A stretch of DNA of 64,000 nt, from contig NZ_CAIJDP010000090.1 in the NCBI RefSeq assembly GCF_903819435.1, positions 1 through 64,000 of the forward strand, in the 5' to 3' direction. The position numbers were made by a program, and so were the translations under genes. The notes below the pieces were generated by a model. That model saw only the letters and a list, made by a program, of their open reading frames with translations, was not told where the DNA came from and ran no database searches. Below, piece by piece: positions 24,441 to 31,898 of the stretch; the stretch's first letter is position 1; each line of letters starts with the position of its first letter. This DNA comes from Flavobacterium salmonis (GTDB lineage Bacteria; Bacteroidota; Bacteroidia; Flavobacteriales; Flavobacteriaceae).

Positions 24441-25232
24441 ATGAGTAATCAAGAACTTTTAAGTTTTATTGGAACCAAATTTAAAGGTCACAAAACTTTA
24501 AAATTGGAAAAAATTATAACTCCAATAAAATCTAATAGCATAATTCCAAGTGGAACATTGGTGATAATGGCCTCAGGTGATACGCAATTAAGATTGAAAA
24601 TATTGGAAAAAGACACTCCAAATAAAGGGTTTTCTATACCATTAAAAATAAATATTGAGGGTTCAAAATTAGGAATAACACAAAATTACTTGCATTGGTT
24701 TTTGAGTAATCAAGTTATAAGTGAATATTTGATTTCAAATGCTAAAGGAACTGTTTTCTTAAGAGTACCTAGAGAAATAATAAACTCATTAATAATCCCT
24801 ATTCCTAAAAACATTTTAAAAGATTATACACCAAATGAAATAATAATCAGAAATGAAAATAATCCATTAAAAAATTTAATCAATAATTTTTTTAATGACT
24901 ATTTACTAAATCTCAAAAACGAAAGGTATTCAACGGCAGTTATTTTAGCAGGTGCAATGACAGAAATAATATTATATCAAATATTATTAGAACAAGATTT
25001 TGAAAAAAAAATATTAGAAGACGATAATACTTTAGGGCTAGGAAAAATGATAACATACATAAGATTATTAAAATTAGATAAATCAAATTCATTTCCAATT
25101 TCAAGCTTAATTGAATTACAAAAAAAAAGAAATTCCGCAATACATATTGGAATAGCAATTAAAAAAAACACCGTATTTGGAGAAAATGATTTAGACTGTT
25201 TTAATAAAATAATACAATATTTTAGTATATAG
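24441..25232 (+). CDS. HsdS-type recognition domain fused to a HEPN-like domain
   Basis: 263 residues, cytoplasmic, strongly AT-rich codons. Residues 1-125 look like one target-recognition domain of a type I restriction specificity subunit. The clearest part is YLHWFLSNQVISEYLISNAK then GTVFLRVPREIINSLIIPIP, the 'YL..YL.S..G.....LR..I..L.IP.P' ending. Residues about 130-263 resemble DUF4145/HEPN-like helices: ERYSTAVILAGAMTEIILYQ, LGKMITYIRLL, and KKRNSAIHIG, which holds the R-x4-H motif of HEPN RNases. No hsdM or hsdR is nearby. A stand-alone defence or regulatory role is inference. Confidence 0.6.
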   Translation: MSNQELLSFIGTKFKGHKTLKLEKIITPIKSNSIIPSGTLVIMASGDTQLRLKILEKDTPNKGFSIPLKINIEGSKLGITQNYLHWFLSNQVISEYLISNAKGTVFLRVPREIINSLIIPIPKNILKDYTPNEIIIRNENNPLKNLINNFFNDYLLNLKNERYSTAVILAGAMTEIILYQILLEQDFEKKILEDDNTLGLGKMITYIRLLKLDKSNSFPISSLIELQKKRNSAIHIGIAIKKNTVFGENDLDCFNKIIQYFSI

Positions 25233-25250
25233 TAAATAAAAAACTTCTGC

Positions 25251-25367
25251 CAACTCGCTTCTTGTGCAATTTGCGAATTTAGTGGTATTTCCTTTTTTTA
25301 TCGTATTTTCGTTTAGCCAAAAATACTCGTCTTCGTAAGTCGCAAACTGAGCAAGGAACGGGAACGT
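25251..25367. repeat. Long imperfect palindrome, attC-like
   Basis: Starting at AAC (25251), CGCTTCTTGTGCAATTTGCG pairs imperfectly with TCGCAAACTGAGCAAGGAAC, ending at GTT (25365-25367). A central arm holds TATCGTATTTTCGTTTAGCC. AAC...GTT ends and a length of about 117 bases fit attC-type sites. The central sequence recurs at about 13,237-13,272. No integrase is present in the window. Confidence 0.45.
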
Positions 25368-25421
25368 TACAAACAAGTTCCCAATCGAATCATTAAATCA
25401 TTTACAAAGTTTATAATCAAA

Positions 25422-25721
25422 ATGGGATATAAAAATATCTGCTTAGAATGCAGAACTTCATATAGCAAAGGAAATGATTATGAAAATCAAGTAGAATCTA
25501 ATTGTCCCCAATGTGGTAAAAAAATGATTCTGGTAAATCATAAATTCAAACCTCCTAAAAAATCTGAAATAAAAAATTGGGAAATGGTAAAACTATTAGT
25601 TGAAAATGGTTTTAAGTTCCAAGCGGTTTACGAACAAATAGAAAAAGGTGTCTTTTTAAGAGTAAATTATCCAAAGAATCTAATTGATGCTAAGGAGTTT
25701 ATAAAAAAATACAATCCCTAA
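25422..25721 (+). CDS. Small zinc-ribbon protein
   Basis: 99 residues. ICLECRTSYSKGND and SNCPQCGKKM give two CxxC pairs (residues about 7-35) forming a zinc ribbon. The basic stretch KFKPPKKSEIKNW follows. A C-terminal helical half (MVKLLVENGFKFQAVYEQIE) ends with a short tail. Role unknown; zinc ribbons of this kind bind nucleic acid or protein. It follows the attC-like palindrome by 54 bases and precedes the SMP-30 gene by 18 bases. Confidence 0.7.
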   Translation: MGYKNICLECRTSYSKGNDYENQVESNCPQCGKKMILVNHKFKPPKKSEIKNWEMVKLLVENGFKFQAVYEQIEKGVFLRVNYPKNLIDAKEFIKKYNP

Positions 25722-25739
25722 GCTTATTAAATCTTCATT

Positions 25740-26663
25740 ATGAATCAATTAAAATTTAAAATAAAAAGACTTGTTTTCTTTCTTTTCACTTTCGCCTGTA
25801 CAAATTTCATATTTTCTCAGATGTCAGAAAATCAAAATCAAAACTTAATAGCAAAAGGTGCTGTTCTCACAAAATTATCAGATCAATACAGTTTTACGGA
25901 AGGGCCTGCTGCCGATAAAAAGGGCAATATTTATTTTACCGACCAGCCTAATAACCGAATCATGAAATGGTCGGTTAATGGTTTGCTTTCTGTTTATATG
26001 GAAAATGCGGGAAGAGCGAACGGCATGTATTTTGACCGCGAAGGGAATCTTTTGGCCTGCGCCGATGAAAAAAATGAAATTTGGAAAATAGATAAAAACA
26101 AAAATATTACGGTATTGGTAAATGATTTTGAAGGAAAAAGACTTAATGGCCCAAATGATCTTTGGGTTGACCCGAAAGGAGGTATTTACTTTACAGATCC
26201 TTTTTACAAACGTGATTACTGGAAACATACCTCGAAAGAAATAGAAAAAGAATCGGTGTATTATTTATCTCCTGATAAAACTAAAATTACCAACGTTGCC
26301 AGTGACCTGATAAAACCCAACGGCATTATTGGAACTTCAGATGGAAAATTGTTATACGTTGCTGATATTGAAGCAAACAAAACCTACTCGTATAAAATCA
26401 ACAATGATGGTTCATTAGGTGAAAAAACACTTTTTACCGAATCAGGTTCAGATGGAATCACGATTGATGAAGCTGGTAATATTTACTTAACCGGAAAAGG
26501 CGTTTCAATTTTTAATCCAAAGGGAGAAAAAATTGCTCACATTGATGTAAAAGAACCCTGGACAGCAAATGTATGTTTTGGAGGAAAAAAATTTAAAACC
26601 TTATTTATTACTGCAGGTAAAAGCGTTTATACGTTAGAAATGAATATTAAAGGAATGAAATAA
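25740..26663 (+). CDS. Exported SMP-30/gluconolactonase/LRE-like beta-propeller
   Basis: 307 residues. The N-terminus RLVFFLFTFACTNFIFSQ is a signal peptide. The propeller carries family motifs: SFTEGPAADKKGNIYFTDQP, RANGMYFDREGNLLACADE, RLNGPNDLWVDPKGGIYFTD (Asn and Asp metal ligands), KPNGIIGTSDGKLLYVADIE and GSDGITIDEAGNIYLT. The metal-binding Glu, Asn and Asp positions are all present, so it is probably an active calcium-dependent lactonase. It could supply gluconate for the nearby gnd-gntP-gntK operon; that link is inference from distance only. Confidence 0.85.
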   Translation: MNQLKFKIKRLVFFLFTFACTNFIFSQMSENQNQNLIAKGAVLTKLSDQYSFTEGPAADKKGNIYFTDQPNNRIMKWSVNGLLSVYMENAGRANGMYFDREGNLLACADEKNEIWKIDKNKNITVLVNDFEGKRLNGPNDLWVDPKGGIYFTDPFYKRDYWKHTSKEIEKESVYYLSPDKTKITNVASDLIKPNGIIGTSDGKLLYVADIEANKTYSYKINNDGSLGEKTLFTESGSDGITIDEAGNIYLTGKGVSIFNPKGEKIAHIDVKEPWTANVCFGGKKFKTLFITAGKSVYTLEMNIKGMK

Positions 26664-26709
26664 TTTGCGATCTGTTCTAAATCCTGATATTCCTTTCTAA
26701 ACCAACTTT

Positions 26710-26922
26710 ATGAAATTATTGGGTTCTATTGCTGTGCTTCTTCCAAAATTGGGTTTACTACAAGAATGGGCTTATACCGGATTTTTCTTTGTAATGGCGG
26801 GAGCAATTTTCTCACATTTTGCGGTTGGTGATGTTGCTATGGAATATTTTGGACCAACATTGCTTTTAGTTCTTATCTTTTTATCCTGGCATTTCAGACC
26901 TGCTGACAGAAGAGTCAGTTAG
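26710..26922 (+). pseudogene. N-terminally truncated DoxX-like gene
   Basis: 70 residues: MKLLGSIAVLLPKLGLLQEW, AYTGFFFVMAGAIFSHFAVG. This aligns with the second half of DoxX-like proteins such as the 126-residue one at 40026 (KILGVLALIIP, KEWAYAGFGF, SHFAVDG). An in-frame stop lies four codons upstream of the ATG, so the first two membrane helices are missing. It may still be translated, but it is probably a relic. Confidence 0.65.
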
Positions 26923-27044
26923 ATACTCATCTTTGAAATGATATTCTCCTGATTCATTCTATCAAGATACATCAATTTCTCTCGAATAAAATTTCTCTAA
27001 CAATTTGCACTAAAGTAAAGGTATTTGCAGAATAATGTATATAA

Positions 27045-27092
27045 AAAAACCTTCGTCTTTCTATCCATTTGGGTAGTTTGGCGAAGGTTTGT
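27045..27092. terminator. Bidirectional terminator
   Basis: AAAAAACCTTCG at 27045-27055 pairs with CGAAGGTTTGTT at 27082-27092, with a long loop. It separates the plus-strand DoxX relic from the minus-strand gene at 27181. Confidence 0.55.
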
Positions 27093-27180
27093 TAGTCTTA
27101 CCCTGAACAACACATCAAGTCCTTTTTCAAAACTCTACAACGAAATGTAAGGGTAAATTTTTAAATCTTTCTGCTGAAAT

Positions 27181-27978
27181 TTATTTTTTCAGGTATCCGT
27201 TGTCAATCAAAACATTTACAATATTCAGAGCAGTTCTGTCTAAACTCATTTTGTATTGCAGTGTATTACCAAAACTGTCGTATTTAATATTAAAAACTTT
27301 GTTGTCAAATGTGATTAACTCTTCATATAAAAATTTATCATATCCAGGATGTTTACTACTCATATTATACCAGGTTCCTGTCAATACATTATTTAAATCA
27401 TATACTTCGTATTTTTGAACTCCTAAACTTGTTGTTGACACAATTTTAATATTGCCAAATCTTACTTTATCAGGATTTTGTCCAATTACTCTGTATATAT
27501 TTCCTGAATCATCTATTGTAACTTTATAACCAGCTATACGTCGTTGAGCATCATCAGCAGCATTTGCATCTGCTTTAATTTTACTGGAAACTCCAGTTGA
27601 TTCTCCGTTCAGGAAATTTTCGATAGCCTCTATATTTAATCCTTCGGCGCTTAAGAAACCTTTATCAATAAATGCTTCCATTGCACTTTTTTGCTGGTTT
27701 AAGGGATTAAATTTTTTATAATCAACTTCGTTGCTTTTTCCTGATTTATCACTTTTTAAAACCATCCATCTTTTTCCTGATTGTTCTAAAAATTTTAATT
27801 CTGCATCAACAGAGTACTGCTTATCTAAACTTAAAACTTTAAAATTTTGCTTTTTACCTTCAATGAAAGCAACTATCTTATCATCAAGTTTTACTTCTCC
27901 ATTTTTGACTTTAAGCTCCTGTGCGAAAACACTTGCTGTCAACATTATAGCCAAAGCAGCACAAAATAATTTTCTCAT
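27181..27978 (-). CDS. Exported protein of unknown function
   Basis: 265 residues. MRKLFCAALAIMLTASVFAQ is a textbook signal peptide. The mature part alternates short strands and charged loops (LKVKNGEVKLDDKIVAFIEG, RWMVLKSDKSGKSNEVDYKK), with a helical end (SLDRTALNIVNVLIDNGYLKK). No catalytic motif, repeat or anchor is visible. It has the feel of a conserved flavobacterial periplasmic protein, but I cannot name a family. Single gene with its own terminator. Confidence 0.68.
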   Translation of the reverse strand: MRKLFCAALAIMLTASVFAQELKVKNGEVKLDDKIVAFIEGKKQNFKVLSLDKQYSVDAELKFLEQSGKRWMVLKSDKSGKSNEVDYKKFNPLNQQKSAMEAFIDKGFLSAEGLNIEAIENFLNGESTGVSSKIKADANAADDAQRRIAGYKVTIDDSGNIYRVIGQNPDKVRFGNIKIVSTTSLGVQKYEVYDLNNVLTGTWYNMSSKHPGYDKFLYEELITFDNKVFNIKYDSFGNTLQYKMSLDRTALNIVNVLIDNGYLKK

Positions 27979-28145
27979 TTATATAATTTAAGTTAATAAT
28001 CCTCAAAAATATTAAATGGAAGTTTAAATACTAAGTATTTTGATGTTTCTTTATTAAATATTTTAAGTTTTTTACTTTAAAAAATATTTTTATAGACAAT
28101 ACTGATATATAAAGAACTGTTATTGATGCAACTAACCAACAAAAA

Positions 28146-28586
28146 CTATCTCAAATCCTTCTTAATCACCAAATATTTTAAATCGGTTTTTCCGGCATTG
28201 CTAATTCCGTGTTCAGCATTTGGAGGGCAATATAAGCTTGTATTTGCGCCAACAATAACCGTTTTTCCGTCTAAGAAAAAAGAGGCAGAACCTTCTAAGA
28301 CATAAAAGAACTCTTCTTCAGGATGATGATGCGGCGCGTGTGTTGATTTCCCAGGCTCGACGATACTCATTTTAAGTGTATTTTCCTGAGTGAAATTTTT
28401 ATCGGCAAACCAATATTGATAACCCACTTTCGTTTTTGTGGCTTTGTTTAGGTCAAAATGATTCACACAGTTTTTAAGCGAATATTTTATTTCTGTTGGA
28501 GTTGTCTCCTTTTTAGTTTCCTGAGCCTTTGCTGATTGCACAATTAAAGTAACAATCGCAATTTTTATAATTGAAGCTGGTTTCAT
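28146..28586 (-). CDS. Exported cupin-domain protein
   Basis: 146 residues. Signal peptide KPASIIKIAIVTLIVQSAKAQ. The cupin barrel follows: KMSIVEPGKSTHAPHHHPEE (motif 1: G..x..H.H..EE, with a run of histidines) then EFFYVLEGSASFFLDGKTVI and LYCPPNAEHGISNAG (motif 2: P...H). The metal ligands (three His and a Glu) are all present. Function is open; periplasmic cupins include dioxygenases and sugar-binding proteins. Confidence 0.8.
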   Translation of the reverse strand: MKPASIIKIAIVTLIVQSAKAQETKKETTPTEIKYSLKNCVNHFDLNKATKTKVGYQYWFADKNFTQENTLKMSIVEPGKSTHAPHHHPEEEFFYVLEGSASFFLDGKTVIVGANTSLYCPPNAEHGISNAGKTDLKYLVIKKDLR

Positions 28587-28717
28587 TTTTACTTTTTCTG
28601 TAATAATACAAAATGTTTTTGCAAAAATTGTTTGTAAAGTATATTAATCCGTTTAGAGTTTTTTTGCTCTCACATTACCTCTAAAGCTAAAATGTAAATC
28701 ATAATCAAAAATTAATA

Positions 28718-28725
28718 CATTTGAA
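28718..28725 (+). promoter_or_regulatory. -7 promoter box
   Basis: TACATTTG fits TAnnTTTG and lies 21 bases before the ATG of the next gene, leaving a very short leader. No TTG is found at the usual distance. Confidence 0.35.
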
Positions 28726-28746
28726 AAAATATTTGAAGCCTGTAAA

Positions 28747-29163
28747 ATGATAAGAATCGAATTTGAAGAACCTATCCTCGAAGTTTGTGATTGCTGCAAC
28801 AATGAAACAATTAAACTAACCCGATTTGTCTATAAAAATGAAGATGCGTTTGCCATTTATTATTTGAGATTCACAAAAAGTCATGATGATCAATTTGCAA
28901 TTGGAATAATCAGCATTGGCGATTGGGGTACAGATGATGAGCCTAAAAATAGATTTTCATTTCCATTTAGAATATGGATTGGTGATAATGACGAATATCA
29001 AATAGGCTTAATGGATAAAGAAGAATCTCCCTGGAACCATAAAATTCTTGGATATATTCTAGATAGAAAAGAAGCGTTAGATCACCCTTGGATTAAAGAA
29101 GTCTTTCATATCACAGATCATATTGTAATGGAGGATAAAGAACTAATTGAGTATTTTGATTAA
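28747..29163 (+). CDS. Hypothetical cytoplasmic protein
   Basis: 138 residues without signal or membrane segments. It begins MIRIEFEEPILEVCDCCNNE, with a CxCC cluster that may bind metal together with residues further on. AIYYLRFTKSHDDQFAIGII, RFSFPFRIWIGDNDEYQIGL and DHPWIKEVFHITDHIVMEDK follow. It resembles a widespread group of small uncharacterised bacterial proteins. No function can be proposed. Single gene. Confidence 0.65.
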   Translation: MIRIEFEEPILEVCDCCNNETIKLTRFVYKNEDAFAIYYLRFTKSHDDQFAIGIISIGDWGTDDEPKNRFSFPFRIWIGDNDEYQIGLMDKEESPWNHKILGYILDRKEALDHPWIKEVFHITDHIVMEDKELIEYFD

Positions 29164-29564
29164 TCATAACTTTATCTCAAATACTTTATTAATAATCAGA
29201 CAATAAAAATAGTTATTTCCAAAATTTTGATTCCGTATTACCTATTCAACAGACAGGAAAAACTGGTTTTGTATCGCATTTTTTATCCTTGCCTTTCGAG
29301 AAAACTAACATGAAAAATATAAAAAGAGCCATTCGGCTCAATCAATATTGTAAGGCGGGATTTTAATCCGGTTATAAAGAAACAGCATATGAAAAAGATC
29401 CGTAGTATCGAAGCATATTCATTTCCGGTTAAACATATCCTGCTCGTATGGAACTCATTTGTCGGTTCAATTTAATTTATAATTCCTATCAAAATTTTTC
29501 TTTATTATGTGGAAATATCCTTAGAAGAATCTGGATTAAAAATTATAAAAAATGAGAGCTTCTC
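29164..29564. other. Intergenic region, nothing recognised
   Basis: 400 bases without a credible frame. Only a small hairpin GAGCCATTCGGCTC at about 29328-29341 stands out; it lacks a T tail. No repeat from elsewhere in the window matches. Confidence 0.35.
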
Positions 29565-29644
29565 GCCTAGCCCTGATCGAAATGGCATCCTTTTGTGGTG
29601 GGGTTAACCGCAAAAGATATAATGGAGAGCAGGACAAAACGCCT
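29565..29644 (+). repeat. Interspersed hairpin element, copy 2
   Basis: GCCTAGCCCTGATCGAAATG then GCATCC, a hairpin (CTTTTGTGG against CCGCAAAAG) and the end GGAGAGCAGGACAAAACGCC. It matches the layout and borders of 2221-2300. The stem sequence differs but still pairs, which argues that the fold is what is kept. Confidence 0.55.
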
Positions 29645-29791
29645 TAAAAACACAAAAATATTCTGGTGTAAAAAAAAATAAAACCCTAAAAATTGAGATA
29701 AATCAAGGTACCACAAAGATATTTTATACACGCTTATTGTACGATAAGAAAATATTATGATAAAATTATGGCGTAATTCGAAAAACCGCCC

Positions 29792-29824
29792 TACATTTGC
29801 CTAACAGTGTTAAACAATTTAATA
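29792..29824 (+). promoter_or_regulatory. Promoter and operator of the tetR gene
   Basis: TACATTTG (29792-29799) is a -7 box. Immediately behind it lies the perfect palindrome TAACAGTGTTA (29802-29812), then AATTTAATA, and the ATG at 29835. A repressor at this dyad would cover the transcription start. The same block of dyad plus AATTTAATA recurs before the efflux genes. Autoregulation by the TetR protein is the natural reading. Confidence 0.6.
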
Positions 29825-29834
29825 CTTATGTAAA

Positions 29835-30428
29835 ATGGCTAGTAGAGATCGTATTTTAAGACAAAAAGAAGAGACAAGAAATAATATTCTTGGCGCTGCT
29901 TATGATATCGTAAAAGAAGAAGGCTGGAATGGTTTGAGTATGCGTAAAATTGCCGACAGAATCGAATATACTGCTCCTATTATATATGAATATTTTTCAA
30001 ATAAAGATGCAATACTAAGAGAATTAACCGGTAAAGGTTTTATCAAATTGGGAAAAGAGCTGGAAAATGCTAAATCTAAATTTGAAAGACCTGAAGATCA
30101 AATAGAAGCTATGTGGATGGCATATTGGGATTTTGCCTTTACGGATACTGAGATGTACCAGGTAATGTTTGGTGTTCAGATGAATTGTTGTATGGAACAA
30201 TGTGATGCTGCAAAAATGCCTTATAAATTATTTACAGGAGTTATTGCAGAGATTATGAAAAACAATAACCCGACTGAAGAAGTTATCAAACAAAAATATT
30301 TCACTTTCTTTTCAGTAATTCATGGATTGATTGCAATCAATATCATTAACAAGAGTGATACAATGGAAACAATCAATAATCAGATTCTAAAAGATGCAAT
30401 TGGTGGCATTACAAAATCAATTCAATAA
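29835..30428 (+). CDS. TetR/AcrR-family transcriptional repressor of the RND efflux genes
   Basis: 197 residues. The N-terminal helix-turn-helix is complete: RNNILGAAYDIVKEEGWNGL, SMRKIADRIEYTAPIIYEYF and SNKDAILRELTGKGF (residues about 14-62). The remaining helices form the ligand and dimer domain (MWMAYWDFAFTDTEMYQVMF, QMNCCMEQC). It lies upstream of, and on the same strand as, an MFP-RND-OMF operon. Copies of one operator-like dyad occur before itself and before that operon, so it is very probably their drug-responsive repressor. The inducer is unknown. Confidence 0.88.
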   Translation: MASRDRILRQKEETRNNILGAAYDIVKEEGWNGLSMRKIADRIEYTAPIIYEYFSNKDAILRELTGKGFIKLGKELENAKSKFERPEDQIEAMWMAYWDFAFTDTEMYQVMFGVQMNCCMEQCDAAKMPYKLFTGVIAEIMKNNNPTEEVIKQKYFTFFSVIHGLIAINIINKSDTMETINNQILKDAIGGITKSIQ

Positions 30429-30444
30429 AAAAAATTTCATTTTT

Positions 30445-30586
30445 ACTTAACAGTGGTAAATGATTTAATAGTTAATTTAGCAAATCCTTTTTTTTTACCC
30501 TTTTACTTAACAGTGATAAATAATTTAATTAACATAAAAAAGGCTTTTTTTTAGCTCGTTACTTAACACTGATAAATAATTTAATA
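30445..30586 (+). promoter_or_regulatory. Three tandem operator-like repeats
   Basis: ACTTAACAGTGGTAAATGAT, ACTTAACAGTGATAAATAAT and ACTTAACACTGATAAATAAT, each followed by TTAAT, start at 30445, 30505 and 30561 (spacings 60 and 56). Left half sites (TAACA) are kept, while the right halves are degenerate compared with the perfect dyads at 29802 and 30642. They fill the gap between tetR and the efflux genes. Confidence 0.6.
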
Positions 30587-30638
30587 CTGATTATAAAACA
30601 GACTGAAAACACAATTATTTAATTTTTTGTATCAATCA

Positions 30639-30664
30639 ACTTAACAATGTTAGAAAATTTAATA
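30639..30664 (+). promoter_or_regulatory. Operator of the efflux operon
   Basis: TAACAATGTTA (30642-30652) is a perfect dyad. AATTTAATA follows and the frame opens at 30673. The block mirrors the tetR leader (29802-29824). Confidence 0.6.
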
Positions 30665-30672
30665 CCCGTAAA

Positions 30673-31887
30673 ATGAATCTAAAGCATACCAAAAATAAAA
30701 ATTTTAAAAACGAGAATGTCCAACAAATTAAAACCAATATGAAAATGAAAAATGTAATTATAACCAGCTTTATTTTGGCACTTGTACTAAGCAGTTGCGC
30801 AGATAAATCACAGGTACCAGCTCCACCACCACCTCCTGTTTTACCTGTTGCAGCTATAACAAGCGAAAATACAACTACTGATAATGAATATCCGGCTTCG
30901 ATACAAGGAACTGTAGATGTTGAGATTCGTCCACAGGTAAGCGGAAACCTTGACCGTGTTTTGGTAGATGAAGGCGCTTATGTAAGCAAAGGCCAAACTT
31001 TATTCAAAATAAACGAACGTCCTTTCCGTGAGCAATTAAACAATGCTTTGGCAAGTCTTCATGCTGCTGAAGCTGCTTTGATCAACGCTCAGTTAGAAGT
31101 AGATAAATTAACTCCTTTAGTGCAAAACAAAGTGGTTTCTGATTATCAGTTAAAAACAGCGAAAGCTTCTCAAAAAATTGCTGCTGCCAATATCGAGCAG
31201 GCAAAAGCAATGGTCGCTTCTGCTAAAATTAATTTAGGATATACGAATGTTACGGCTCCTGTTAGCGGATACATCGGAAGATTGCCTAAAAAACAAGGAA
31301 GTTTAGTTTCTGCAATAGATGTTGAACCTTTAACTACACTTTCGGATGTACATGAAGTTTTTGCTTATTTCTCTTTGGGAGAAACAGATTTTATCAATTT
31401 TAAATCTCAATATTCTGGAAACAGCATTGGAGACAAAATCAAAAAATTACCTCCGGTTTCTTTGATATTGGCTGATAACAACGCCTATCCGCAAACAGGA
31501 AAAATTGATATGGTTGACGGTCAGTTTGATAAAACTACAGGTGCTATTACGCTGAGAGCTACTTTTCCTAATGCAAACGGAACTTTACGTTCAGGAAACA
31601 CAGGAAGAATCCGTTTAGGATTACAGCATGATGATGCTATTCTGGTTCCGCAATCGGCTACGATTGAAATGCAGGATAAAGTTTTTGTCTTTACGGTAGA
31701 TAAAAACAACAAGGTTACAAAAATGCCAATTACTGTAGTGGGTAAAAGCGGTACAAACTATCTTATAAAAGACGGTGTAAAATCCGGTGACCAAATCGTA
31801 TTAAGTGGTATTGACAAACTTCAGGAAGGACAAGTGATCCAGCCTGAGAAAGCTGCTAAGGTTGCTCAAATAACTAACAAAAAATAA
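30673..31887 (+). CDS. RND efflux periplasmic adaptor (membrane fusion protein), lipoprotein
   Basis: 404 residues from 30673, or 382 from the in-frame ATG at 30739. The later start gives a clean lipoprotein signal (MKMKNVIITSFILALVLSSC), whereas the earlier one abuts the operator block. After a proline-rich linker come the lipoyl half-motif (VEIRPQVSGNLDRVLVDEGA, YVSKGQTLFKINERPF), an alpha-hairpin (about 130-200), the second lipoyl half (NVTAPVSGYIGRLPKKQGSL) and beta-barrel domains. It links the inner-membrane pump to the outer-membrane channel encoded downstream. First gene of the operon; the pump starts 11 bases later. Confidence 0.9.
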   Translation: MNLKHTKNKNFKNENVQQIKTNMKMKNVIITSFILALVLSSCADKSQVPAPPPPPVLPVAAITSENTTTDNEYPASIQGTVDVEIRPQVSGNLDRVLVDEGAYVSKGQTLFKINERPFREQLNNALASLHAAEAALINAQLEVDKLTPLVQNKVVSDYQLKTAKASQKIAAANIEQAKAMVASAKINLGYTNVTAPVSGYIGRLPKKQGSLVSAIDVEPLTTLSDVHEVFAYFSLGETDFINFKSQYSGNSIGDKIKKLPPVSLILADNNAYPQTGKIDMVDGQFDKTTGAITLRATFPNANGTLRSGNTGRIRLGLQHDDAILVPQSATIEMQDKVFVFTVDKNNKVTKMPITVVGKSGTNYLIKDGVKSGDQIVLSGIDKLQEGQVIQPEKAAKVAQITNKK

Positions 31888-31898
31888 TTTTTACGAAA

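Noticed and set aside
25191..25376. Minus-strand 61-residue frame downstream of the TRD-HEPN gene
   Set aside because: It is a read-through of the attC-like palindrome. Similarity to the frame at 13046-13279 comes from the shared repeat core, not a protein family.
29328..29341. GAGCCATTCGGCTC hairpin as a terminator
   Set aside because: Five-base arms and no T run; it is not near a gene end.
30445..30664. Reading the operator repeats as a small CRISPR or iteron array
   Set aside because: Spacings of 60, 56 and 78 bases, AT-rich unrelated spacers and dyads shared with the tetR promoter fit regulation better; no replication or cas gene is near.
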